Shown: in pieces, positions 1 through 12,800 of the stretch
Layout of the letters: every line of letters starts with the position of its first letter
Position numbering within the stretch: position 1 is the first letter of the stretch
DNA from: Motacilla alba alba
Lineage: Eukaryota > Chordata > Aves > Passeriformes > Motacillidae
Direction of reading: 5' to 3'
DNA: 64,000 bases
Assembly: GCF_015832195.1 (NCBI RefSeq)
Contig: NC_052027.1
Span: 9,296,149-9,360,148, forward strand
Notes under the pieces: generated by a model
What the model was told of the DNA's origin: nothing
The model's database searches: none
The model's input: the letters and a program-made list of their open reading frames with translations, nothing else
Position numbers and translations under genes: made by a program

Positions 1-709
1 AGCTCTAGCACTGCTTGCTAGCAGCAGCCCCTGATCTGCCATTTCAGTTTCTTGATGAAGAGCTTGCAGCCTGAAGGCACAAACCAAGGCTCTCCTCTAA
101 CAGCAATTAAAGCGCATCTCCAGTCTTTCAAGCTTCCAGAGGTGGATTTCTATTTGGGGAGGAACATTTGCCTCCCAGCCATTTCACATGGCAGGATGTG
201 GCAGGACACAAGGTCTCTGTGGCTGTGCACCGGCCAGGCACAGCACCTGAAAATGATACTGCACGAGCCCTGACAAAATTTGGGTTACAGAAGGAAAGTC
301 CTTCTCTTACTCCAGCAAGGATCTGACCCCAGTGGGGAGATGTAGGTGAGCAAAATCGAAAAGCAAGAAATCTGGGTTACCAGTCCTGTCCTGACAAACG
401 TGAATCCTCAACTGCACTTAATTATACCCAAATTCAGCATCTTCAAGAAAGAGAGAAAAACCTCTTCTTCCTACAGAAAGCAAAGAGCTCTCCCATCATT
501 AGGCGGAGAAAGTGGCATTCTCTTTCCATGTTCAGCACAAGCAAAGAGTGCTTAGGGACTGAGTTTGTGGATAGAAAACATCGAGGCAGAGAAGGTGGAA
601 CAGTTCATAATGGGCTCCAGGCTTCTCCGAAAGTGCCAGAGTGATAAAGTTGCAGCGCTCGCAGGCAGCCAAGAGACCCAAGGAGAGATCCTGCATTTAA
701 GACACTTAC
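1..709 (-). other. MTMR14 intron 18, left edge
   Basis: I searched the minus strand for the expected C-terminal MTMR14 exon and found no matching acceptor plus open frame. I treat it as intron cut by the window edge. Confidence 0.6.
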
Positions 710-865
710 AGGCAAGTGTTAGAGAACTCATCCGGGAAGCTGCAAGGGAGAGAGGCGTCCGCGTTCAGGATTGCCTGCTCCCGAATACTGCCACACCCTG
801 TCACCATCTGCCAGCTGCCAAAGTCTGTGGAAACGGAAGATCCGGGCAGAGAATGGTCCGCCGAT
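710..865 (-). CDS. MTMR14: MTMR14 exon 18 (residues 523-574 plus two bases)
   Basis: Acceptor TGCCCCAG, donor TGCCT|GTAAGT. Encodes ADHSLPGSSVSTDFGSWQMV followed by TGCGSIREQ and ends SFPDEFSNTC, matching human. The next, final exon (human LLAALSDRE onward) lies left of the window. Confidence 0.94.
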
Positions 866-3800
866 CTGGGGCAGAGAGAGAGGGAGACGGCGCCATCAGT
901 CAGATCATTCAGCCACAAGCTTTGCACTGCTGCTGCTGCCAGGGACCTGCCGGGCGGGCGGCCAGCAGCGCCCGTGCCAGCACCGCTGACACACAGGGAC
1001 CAGGGCGCAACATGCAGCTCGAGCTGGGCCCCAGACCAAGCCCTTCCTTTGAAAGTGAAGGGAGAGCCAAGCTGGTTGGGGCCAACAAAGCAGAGGGAGC
1101 ACACCAGGAGCTGGACAGGAGAGAGCCAGCATGAAGCAGATGGCCATGCAGAACTGAGAAACCCATTAGTGAGAGATGGAACAGCACATCCTGCCCTGAG
1201 TCCTTCACAGATGTGAAAGCTGTGCTGTATAAGGAACATGCCCTTGTTGCTTGTTGTAGCTGTTAGCACATCCCAGGGCAGCAGGGCAAATCAAGGTTGT
1301 GACTTGGTTAGTGCTGGAAAAGACTTACAGATCATTGTCCCGACAGCAGTTAGAAAGCAGATCACTCCTGAGCCATTACCACCAGATCTGAACAGAGCCA
1401 AGGCTCAAGGCATACCCAGGACACTTATCCCCAGCACCTGAACATCTCTTCACTTCTGTATTAAATGAAGGGCTGTGCCAGAAAGCAGGTGACAAAACAT
1501 CTTCAGGACAGGCTAAATAGCCAAGGAAGGATAATTGTTTGATGTATGCAATCCCCCACCAGGAAAGAAAGAAGCATGAAACACCGCAAGTGAATCTGAG
1601 GAGTCCCTCCAAAATCTCAGAGAAGAGGGCACAATCACTTGAGACAAACCCAGAGCTCTTGGCTTCCAAGGGAGCAAGCAATTATTAAGCCTTGCTGCAC
1701 AGCAGAGTGTACATAGCTGGAAGCACAGCCTGTGGCAGAGCTGCTCAATTACACACTACCAAGATCTTCTGGATAATTTATCTGAGTTCTGCTGGGCAGA
1801 GAGCAGTGCTCCAGCTCTGCTGGGCCAGGTACTTGCACGCTGTCTTCACAGCTAAGAATAGCAGTGGCGCACTGCAGCTGCTCCCCAAGGGACCGAGAGA
1901 ACAGCCACAAAGACAGGCTCTCCCACAGCAAGAAGGACCTGAGCTAGACTGGAAAGCAAGAGTGGGAAGAGATGCACAGCAGGAAACCTATTTGCAATCT
2001 CGATCTAATTCCAGGCCTGCCATTTAATTAGTCTGATCAATACAGCCAAGTTTGAGCAGTGTGAAATGTCCTGAGCTGGCTGTACAAGCACGGAAAGGGA
2101 GTCACACAATTCCCTGCATGTCAGCTTCCCACCATGGCTGCAAGCTCAGGCTCTGAAAGGACATGACAGCAGAAACGAGGGAGAGCAGAGCTTCACCTGT
2201 CTCACACAGAGCTTGTTCTTTGGCTGCCCAATGAACTGAGGAGTGAGGGTCAGAGTATTGGGACAACCCTGTATTGCAAAATGGTGCTTTTCCTGGGGTG
2301 CATAATGCCAGAGTAAGAATGAGGGCACTTCACTGAAAGCAAAAGCAAAGCATATACTGTTAGAAAGACCTTCAGGAGATCAGACAGGGATAACCTTCAC
2401 TGGAAAGCAAGGAATTTGTAAGGGAAGGGGAGCTGCTGTTCAGCAACATCTACTTCTCCCCACGCCTTTGGAAGATAAAGTGGAGGGAGTCAGTGTGAAG
2501 GAGAGCAGGCAGAGTGTTTGGGTCCACAGCACTGTGCCATGATGGAATCACAGTGGGAACAGTGCAGGATGCCAGGGAGAAGCATGGAGGAATGCTGCTT
2601 CAGTGCAGAGTGAAGAGGAAGATGTCACCTCCCTGAGAGCACAGCACAGCCAGACAGGAAAAACAGGAGTGTCACACATGATGACACTAAATTGAGCTAA
2701 AGGAGTAAAGAGATCTGTAGGCAATAGGCTTGGGCTGAAAGTAGGCAGAGACAGGATTCTGCCCAGAAAAAGTAATGAGCTGCTGAACAGAGGACAGGTT
2801 TGTGGCCAGACAGAAACAAAGGTTTTGGAGAGGTCAAGCATGAATGGCAGAGGAGGGCCGGGACTACAGCAGGATCTCGGGAGAGAACAGAGTTCTGCAG
2901 CTCTTGCAAAGGGACAGAAGTATCTGGAGCCTACTCAGGAGACTCTGCCCACATGGTAAGCCATGATCCACGGCAGCAGGGACAACAAAAATCTCCCTCT
3001 GCCCAATATCATCAACCACACCAGTCAGGTAAGTCTGTGCTAAAGAAGGTGAACGGAAAATTGTTTTTTGCTTGGGGTGTGTAGCCCCAGTTTCCAGCTG
3101 CTGGTCACCTTCCACGGTTGTCAGCTAAGATTAAACTGATCTTACACCACCTCTTAGAAGTGAATCAAGTCATGTTTTGAATTCTGCCATGGACAGGCTG
3201 ATAAAAGCACAGTGTATCTCCTGCAAGACTGACTTGGTGACTCTCTAGTCCTCCAGCCCTTCCTGGGGTCCCCAACCCTGTCAAGCAGCTGTGCAGACTT
3301 AGTAAGGTTTCAGCTAATGCAACAACACCAGGGTCTAAGAGTTCAAGGCAGTCAATTCTGTGTCTTGCCTCCAGGCAGCAGAACAAACACTTGTCGATTC
3401 ACTGAATAAACTGATTGACTCTGTAATGAGTCTAAGTAATTTCTTTCCTGGCCCAGAGATTTGAGCCTGGCCAGCAGAGGTAAGATACTGTGGCAGACCT
3501 TCCCCTCTATCCCCAAAGCCTTCTCAAGGGAGGCTCCTGAGGAAATGTCACAATCAATAAGCATCTTGAACAGCCTCAAGAGACAGCAGGGGCTAAGCCT
3601 GGGAAGACACATCATGGGAAATTTTGTGTTCTCACTGCAATGGCAGCAGAGCTTCTTAAAAGTTGAGCTTGGCTTGAGACCAAGACTAGATGTCTGGGGT
3701 GACTGCACCCCAATGCAATCCAGTCAGCACTAGAGGTGAAAGTTTTCCTGTGATCTCTACCCTGAATATTTCTTGTAAAGTCTTACTGCAGATCCCAAAA

Positions 3801-6800
3801 GAGCTTCAGGCCCTTGGAACAAGCTGGAACTGCCAGGACACCAGAACCAGTTCCCAAGTCTTTAAGAACAGCATGCCTGCAATACATGACAGCCATGCCA
3901 GAGGCTGGCTAGGAGTGAGGGCAGCACAGAGTTTCGGGAAGCAGCCGGACAACAGCAGCAGAGCTGACATGGTTACAGGAGATGAGATACAGCCAATCTT
4001 CAAGTTGCTGTCTCTGCCACAGACATCTAATGGCAGACAGAAAAAGAATCAAAGTGAGCTTCACACACCCACCTCTTCAGGTCCACGAGTGGGAAGAAAC
4101 TCCCTCAAAAGTGCAAGATTAACTAAATTAGATTAGCAAAACAGAGATCAGCTGCAAGCTGTTCCTTCACACAAGAAGGGACCTCTCGCAGGCCATAAAC
4201 TGGCAGCTCCTAACCTGGAATGGTTCCTTTTAATTAGGTCAGTGCTTTCCAAGCAACATGCTGCACAAGACAGTATTTCAGAGCACATGGACACTCACTT
4301 GCCTGCCAGAGAAAAGGTAATACTGGAGGCAGAGCAACAGTCAGGGATCCTTCCCTTTCTTAATACGTAACTGAGATGAGTGCCAAGTGCCAACAGCTAG
4401 GCTCCATCCTGCCCCGTGCTGCTCCTGCTCACCTGACGTATTTCCACACACCTAGGACTATTTGGGAAGCAGCTCACTTGCCAGCATATGCTCTTGCCTC
4501 AAACTGAAGCATTAAGTAGGTTCTGTATGTACAGGCAGACCGTGGCAACCTGGAGTAAAGGGCAACCCTTCCCACCTTTGCGTGGGAAATATTGGCAAGG
4601 AGTATGGCACCCTGCCAAGCACTGCAAATCCTGGCTGAATCCCAGGCAGTTATCTACAGGCTGGGACAGTGCCCGAGCAGCCTGTTCTCTGTGAGCACCA
4701 TTTCTGATTGCAGCACACAGTCATGTGCCAGCCAGCAAGCCCATTTCGTGGCATGGTCATGCAGTAATTCCAGAAAACATTCCTGTAAACAATTCCTCTC
4801 CTGCTGTGGTCACTACCCCAAGCTGTCACACTGCATATACACCTTCCGAGTGAGGTCGCTGTAAGGAGCAAGACACAAAGTGCACACACACTCTTCTCAC
4901 TACCAACAAAACACCCGAAGCCAAGGGGCAGCAGCTTCTCTGTCCTACTCTGCTCCCTCCAGACCCACAGCTCAGCCATCTGCAGCCCTTAAGTAAGGGA
5001 GTTCTCTGTGACTGCTGGTCAAAGCAGATCTTCTGCAATTTAACTCCTCCAGATCATAGTACTTTGGGTTTTGTTTAATTGACTTAGCAAAAGCACTTTT
5101 AACCAAAGATTATCCAGCTGCTAATCCACATTAGTGCTATGTAGACACATGCTAAATCCCTGACACAGATACAGAATTTTTCTGCAGTGTCATGGGACGC
5201 TGAGACTGCTGGTGTCAAATGCAAATACAGGAAAAGGTTTGCAAACTGCAACCTCATTGCATGCAGGGGGTTCAATCTGAGGCACACTGACTGCCATACT
5301 CAGAGCTCTCTGTAGAACAAGCAGCACCTTGTTCTACTCTGCAAATAGTCTATGCAATATCTTCCTCTGTGTTTGTCTTCTGCAAATGTAATCTCACCAT
5401 CATGTTGAAATAAGCTAGAAAGGCTGATAGGAATTGCCTTTGTACTGCTGTGCCTAACAAGAACCATCCTGGAATTTACCCAGGACCTCTGGATCAGAGC
5501 AAGATTCACAAGATGGGCTGGTAATGTGACAGCAGCAGCCTGTTGACATTGCCTGGCCAGGAGAGGGGCTTGGCTCCTAATGTCTGACTGGGCATTTGTG
5601 ACCCCTTCTTTTAGGACAGTCCAGTTCCCCCCTCCCAGGCCATGCTCATGTCTCCTGCTGACTTGCCTTTCGGTTCCCTCCAGAGCTCCCCTGCCTGCCA
5701 GCACCTGGACTGGGCTGTGACCTGAACTACCTGAAGAATACCTGCTGGCATTTTACAAGCAACCATTTTAACCACTGCAGCAGAAGTTGAGGAAAGTGTT
5801 TTGTTGCTATGGCCACAGAGAGGATTAGGAAGTCAAGTACAGTGGTTTCTCCATCTCAAGAGCCTTGGGTGTTGACCTGCCAGCAGCAGCACAGGAATAA
5901 AGGTATTTTTGGCATCCTGATCAGTCTCTGTGCTCCTGCTTTTCCATCTTAGTACCACAATTTTTCAAGAGGCAAAGAGACAGAATTCACCTCTTCCTTC
6001 CATCACAGTCCTCCAGCCAAAATGGGACCCATTGTTTCCTTCAGGGTAGAAACTGGTGGCTGAAGGTACTGTGTTATCTACCAGACCAATTCAGACTACC
6101 ACAGCTGAAGCAGGGAGACCAAAGGCCAAATGGAATGACACAACCTCTTTCAGGAGAAAATGTACCATGCTTGGAACCCAAAAACTGCAACCCATGACAG
6201 TGTCTGATAAGGCAACCCTAACCCTAACCCTCACCATGGTGCTCTTCCAGCCACTCCTGTTTCTCCTCTTTGCTCTTGCAGAGCAGTCTGGCTGAAGCAT
6301 TACAAAGTGCTTCTTCCTGAGCACTGCTGCAAGCTTGCTGCCAGCAAGCACTGAACAGCCTTGGGAATGGCATGGGACCACACACAGGAACTGTGGCACT
6401 ACCATTGTGAACAAAGCAGCTCCCAAGACAAGCTGTTTTCTTTCCAGTATTTTCTTCTCTTCTTGGGAAATTCTTTCCATCTTACAGAAAATGCAGAGGT
6501 GGGCCCCAGCAACAATTCAAACCCCTCCTATTGATATCTTTCCCTGTGGAGAACAGTTACCCTCATTTATGAAAACTGCCAGACACTGGGGTTTTTCTCT
6601 GGAATCGTGAGACACTTGTTAAGAAAGTCTTATAAATTTTCAATGCTTTACTTGTTTGTAATTTTATTTTCCATATGATGAAAGAGTACTCAGATTTGGC
6701 TGGTGGCTGATTCAGAATCACTACAAGAAGACTCATCAGAAAACCTGCAGAAGTGACATGAGCATATGACACTGTTAACAGCAACCTCTTATCTCAGAGT

Positions 6801-9800
6801 CCCTTTATTCCATGTTGGCCTAAACACACAATGTTTGCTCCTCAGGCTCTGTTCTTTCTTCCCTAGGCCAGCTCATGGCTCGACGCTGCCCTATCACAGT
6901 GTCAGACTCCAGAAGGGTGCCTTTGTTATGGTGTGAGATTAGGCTCAGGTCCAGGGTCCCCATTCCCCAGCAGGAACACTCAGCCTTCAGGGCAGAATCC
7001 TTTGTGCTGGCACAGTGCTCGAAGCTTGCTCCCAGCAAATTCCTACCTCTGCTTGCCACCAGCACCCAGTTTTTTCCAACCTGCGTCATCAGGAGGGTCA
7101 GTAGGTGAAAAGGGGGAGAGGACAGATGCAGAGTGAGGTCTGCTTGGTTTGACAAGCTTCCTTCCCCAAATACCACAGCCATTTCAAGCCCTGGTGGATG
7201 TGTTAGACAGAGAAAGTGCTGTGAGCTGCAAGCATGCAGGATGCAGAGATGCCAGAGCTCAGAGTTGAGGCATGCGCTGAGGACAGGCATACGACAGCTG
7301 GCTGTTATCAGCACAGCTCCTTGCTCCTCTAGGGGCTCAGGCAGGAGCGTCTGTGTTCAATGGCCAGCACTTCAGATAAGGTCAGACTAGAGAGGAACGG
7401 GCCTCCCGAGGTTTGTCTGTAGACACAAACACAGGTGCTCCTGTGTTTCCAGAGCCACACAAGTGCAGCCCTGCACTCCCTTTACCAGACACTCATTTTG
7501 CTGAGAAATGCCCTGCTCCCACCTCACCTGGATCTGGGCACTTCTAGTGGGCTGCTTCCAATCCTCAGGAAGTTATCAGAATGGGTTGATGAGGAGGAGC
7601 TGGAGGACTTGACTTCAACCATCCCTGTGGAAGGCAGCCTGTCTTCAGACTGCTGTGCTCTGCTCCAGAGCACGGCTTGCGGTGACGATGCACAGCTCTT
7701 CCTCCTGAAGGACAGAGGATGTGGGTGAAAAAGCAAAAAGCTGACTTTTCTATGTACTCCAACTAGGAAGCCTTTCCACCACGGGCTGGAGTTTAGCCCA
7801 GCAGCTACGAGCTCTTGTTTCCACTGAACCCGCCCTCCTCCCTCCCAAGGAACCATGAGTCACGGTAAAAGCCCAGCGAGGGGGTACACTGAGCTCAACC
7901 CATCTTAGCCCACTCTTTTATAGATCACCGTCCACGTGACCTGGAAATCAGAGACGGGAGAATGCATCAGCCCACACACACAGAGCGACTGCTTTGTTTA
8001 GTCTAGCAGCAAAAATGCCTTGAGCAAGGGGCCTCCCAGCGGGGAAAGACCATTTCAATCTGCTCCAGCTCCACGGTGCGTAGCAGCCCAGGTGGGCGTT
8101 CGTGCGCACCGAGAGCGACAGGGACGCACCACCAGTGTTATTTTCCCTTTCAGCAATTTGGGCACCACTGACCACACTTCTGACCATGTGCTTACAGCTG
8201 ACAGCCACTCCAGATGTAGGTACACTTCAGTTCTCTGTCTATGCTGACAGCCCAAACTGCTCTGGCTTCTTTCCTAGCCAGCACATTCAGACTCAGCCAT
8301 GATTCACTGTCCATTGCTGCATCAGGCCTTAGCTCACAGTACCATCCTACTACATGCCAAACAAGTACACATCTGGGACTAATTCATATCACTGCTCCAC
8401 GTTCAGAATATTTTCCTTCTTACAGTTGTTTGGTTTTGGTTTTTTTTTTCCCTGGAAGAGTCCCAAGAATTTCTCCCCTTCCAAGACCACACTGAATGGG
8501 ACAAAGACTCCCTATGTACAAAAGTAAAAAAGAAAAATTCCTAAAGCAAATAAACTCTACGGGAACTCTTCCTAAAACACGGAAGGGGATCTCAGCTTTG
8601 AGATCTCAAGCACTGTCAGCAAGTGCAGCTAAAGACAGGCTCATTGTACAGTGGAAAGTGCGATATCCTCCCTTCATTTCTTGAAGGGTGTCCACCCTCA
8701 AACATCACACCACAGCCTCTCCTAAGCTTTATTCATCTCATGTTATCATAGCTGCCAACATCTCCAAGTACAGCCTGCAGAAACAGGTCTGAACAGCTAA
8801 AAATCAAATGCCTCTCCCTGCACAGAGCCTGTGAGGCCACCTGTTTTCAGGGCAACACAACTAAGTACATCCCCCCATGCTATGCAGAGCACAGCTCAGC
8901 CAGCTTGCAGCCCTATGTATTCTCCAGACTACAGAGCCACAGCAGCCTGCAGTAAAACACCCATGACAAGTCTTTTACTGAGCACTCATGGCAAGGCTCA
9001 CAACCTTCCCTTTTCCCAAGCTCGTGCCCCCCAGCATGGCCCAAACCATCCCTGCAGAGCAGCTGCTGGCCTCAACGCAGCCTGAGGTCTCCCACAGAAA
9101 TAAAAGCAACCCAGAGTTAGGAAGCACATTGCAAAATCAAGCCCTGATCCACACAAGTGCAGCTGTCTCCTCCAGCATGCTCTGGTCACTTCACATCTTG
9201 TAAAAGCACACACAGGTTCTGTGCAGCAGAATCGAGTCTGTATGTCCTGAGCACTCAGAGCAACACAAATGCTTCCAGATCACTACCCTGCAGCCCTGCA
9301 AGTGGAAAGTTGTTCTCTACTTGATGCAGTCACTTTGGTGTTGATAGGTGGGCTCTGTGTGTTAAGAGGAATCTGTGTTGCTCACTTGGCAAAAGAGTTT
9401 GGGACACTCCATCTCCATTTTGTGATTCTGCAGGGATATTCTCCTTTCCCTTCTCAGCACTTTAGACTGAATATACAATGTGCTTTAGAAAGGCTGCTGC
9501 CACGAGCATGGCTGCAAGCTCAGTCCCAGAGGACTTCAAATGCCTCCAGCACAACCCAGATTTAATTTAAAATAATTGCAATATAAAATAGCATCTTCAC
9601 ATGTGCTGAGGGAGAGGAGAGAAAAATTAAACTGAGAGGGGCAACCCTACAGCAAGGCTCTGAAATCCCCAAACAGCACCAGAAACTCCACAAGCAAGTC
9701 CAAAACCTGTCCCAGTGCAGCAGAGTTGCCAGACACCTTCCCCTCTTCCAGACAGCCACTTGCATCCCCAGGCAAGTCCTATGTGACCCTCTATCAAGAG

Positions 9801-12800
9801 GCAGTACTGAAAATTCTGTATTCTCCCCTGGAAATGCCTCTAAGTAGTGCTGCAGGCTGGAACCTGCTTTCAGCTCACACGCCTCATGCTGGCAGAGGGG
9901 CTAACATTTAGAGGGAATTCTCGGCCACCCAGCCCAGCTCCCACTAACTGCAGACACTCCCTGTGTATGATGTCTTTCCTAAACTCTGATTAAGCTTCAT
10001 TTTAGGGCAGCTAAACCATCTCCACTTTTCCCTGGGGAGGCTACTGTGAAATGTAATTTTTCTGGTAGTTTGGAACAATCTTTTAAAAGTAATGAAATCC
10101 TTTGTGGGTGAATTTTAACAGTGAAACTGGTGAAAATGAAACAAATGTGCTTTACTCTCATCTATGCACAAACTTTGGAGCATCCCTGCAGAACCCTGAC
10201 AGCCTTTTCATGTGGGGTGGCCTCCAACTTTTGATGCAGAAGCTCTGGAGTACAAATTGCAGCAAAGCTTCTGACAGCCAAATTCCTCTCCCCACTGTAA
10301 GGAATCCATGCTACAAAGAGCAAACCTGGAGGGCAAGACACTTCAGAAATATTTTTTCCATTAGGCCCAGAGCCAGCCCCTTTTGTTCAGCCCACCAAGT
10401 GATTTTCTCCTCACCATGCTGCTTGAGCCTGTGCTCCTGCTGGCATCAGCTCCACTGCTTCATAGGTAAAGCTCCCAGCTGCTCCAGGGGAACTTTCCAT
10501 GCCCAGGGAGAAGTCACTGCTCAGGCTAGTGGTGCTGCCTCGGTCTTTCTGCTCTAGAGAAAAGAAAACAGAGCTACCTGAAGACCAGCTTGGTTTCACT
10601 CACTTTCTCTCCCTTGCAGCAATACACTTCCCCATGCCCTGTGTTCTTGCAAGGCCCCACAGGCAGCACACCCATCTGGGGTCATCCTGAAGCTGGGAAC
10701 CCAAGTCCAGAAGCAATGAACCATTAGCAGCACCCAGGGGCACTGATGCCTGACACTCACTGAGCATGCAGATCTCTTCCAGGGTGAAGCCAGGTGGCAA
10801 ACTCTTCCTTCTGGGGAAGGAAAGACAAAGTTACCTCAGGCACACTCCAGGTCTGTCACACACAGCAGATCAGAGTAGTGGGGAATTAGCTGTGCAGGGG
10901 CAGAGGGGAGAGCATGGGCCAGTGTGCACAGTCTGACTCCTAACAGTCCCAGCCCAAACTCCCTATGCTTTGAGAAGGTGGCAACAGGCAACACTGCACA
11001 TGATGTGCTTATTCAGAGCATCCAGGGTGGGCTTTGCTTCTTTCTGTCCTTCCTGAAACAAGAAGGTTTCATGCTGGGCAGTCCATTACAAACCAGCCAC
11101 CGCTCTGTGCCCACCAGTGCCTGACGGAGGTTGCTGTGCAGCCTGCTTGAGCCAGAGCACACAGCTCTGGGCTCAGCCGTGCTAAAGCAGCCACGGACAG
11201 TCATTAAGCAGAGAGCACATTTCAGCATGGACAGTTTTTCAGAGCACAACGTGGCATCTCACAAGCCTCGGCCCCGTTTTGCAGCCTTCAGAGTGCAGAA
11301 TAAATTAAAGAAAACTGGGCCAGGACACCAGGGCTTCCATCTCCCCAAAGAAGCAGCACTAACAAGCTCCCTGGCTCTGTAGCCCATGCAGCAGCAAGCA
11401 CAGGCTCCTTACCTCTGTGACTTCAGAGCAGAGAACTCCTCAGAGGTGATGTGCTTCAGAAAATTGAAGCAGAAAAAGAAAATCTGAGCAAAGGAAAGAG
11501 AAGAGCGGTTCAGGAATGAACCCGAGGCTCCATGCAGCCTCTTATCTTGATGAGGAGGTGCTGGCAGGAAGGAGATAGCAAAAAATCTGCAGCTACCAGC
11601 CTCCAGTGTGCCACGGGCTGCCACCATCCCATCCTGGGCCTTCTCTTCCATGTAAACTGCCCCTCTGCTCCCTGCCACGGGGAGGCCCAGAAAGGAAGGG
11701 GAACAAGAAGTCTCCTTATCAATGCCTTGCACACATGCTGCAAGCCCACGGCAGGTACTCATGCCATCAGTGCAGAATGAACAGAGATGGCAGCAACTGC
11801 TTATACACCCAGGTGAGCAGCAAACCCAGCAGGACTTGGATGGTTAGAGCCACATGCTCCACCTCAGCAGCAGACCAGTACCACCTCTGGAAGCATGAGG
11901 TACCCACAGCATTTGTGGCCCCAAGCTCGTGCCCTGCCACATCCCAGTCTGCTCTGTATCACTCACCCCACTGTGCCTCTGCCACCTCACCCACCCGTGC
12001 AGAGCTGTGCCCTTCTCCTGGGAGAAGTGGGGAGCAGGGAGTGCCAGAGGCAGCCAGGCACCCCCTCTCCTGCTGCAGCTACTGACTCCACCCATGACCA
12101 TGCAGGCACCAGAGCACAGCTCTCAGGCTTGAGCCAGCAGAACTCCAGGAAAGGAGTAGGAATGAATAGAAGGAATGATACTGACTCTTTCAGGGGATTC
12201 TGTACCCCTGAAAGATGGAAAATAGGCCAGGGTCGTGTCTCTGCTGTTTGAAGGCAGAAGATTCCCTAGTAAGGTGAGAGTTCGAGGAGTAGGGGAATAG
12301 CAACAGGGTTAGACACACACCCCACCTCTTTTCTATTCAGAAATGATAGTGCACTATACTGCAACTATAGTCAGAGCAATCTTTCCTTGTTGTTCCACAG
12401 TGAAAGATTTTGAAGAGAATTACTTCAAGTAATTTTAAGTGTGTCCCAGACCCATGTGTGCACCCACAGACACATCCCACCAAACTCACACACCGGAATC
12501 AGCACAAGCTGCTCCATGAGCCTGTGATGACATGCAAGCCACAAGCAGCTGCAGCACCCAGGCAGGAGGGCTGGCACTCAGGACAAGCACACAAGACTAT
12601 CCAGCTTTATTTTCAAGGAGTCACACACCTTAAGCATCCTTCTCACTGCTGAGCTGAACAGCAAGTCCTAGCACCCTCTGATGTGGGGCCTGAACACTAA
12701 TGGCACAGGAGAGAAACTGGCAGGAGTGACACCCCCCAACAAAACTGTAGCCTGAGAGAGAAGTAACCCCACAACTTATGCATCACAAAGTGACACGGCA

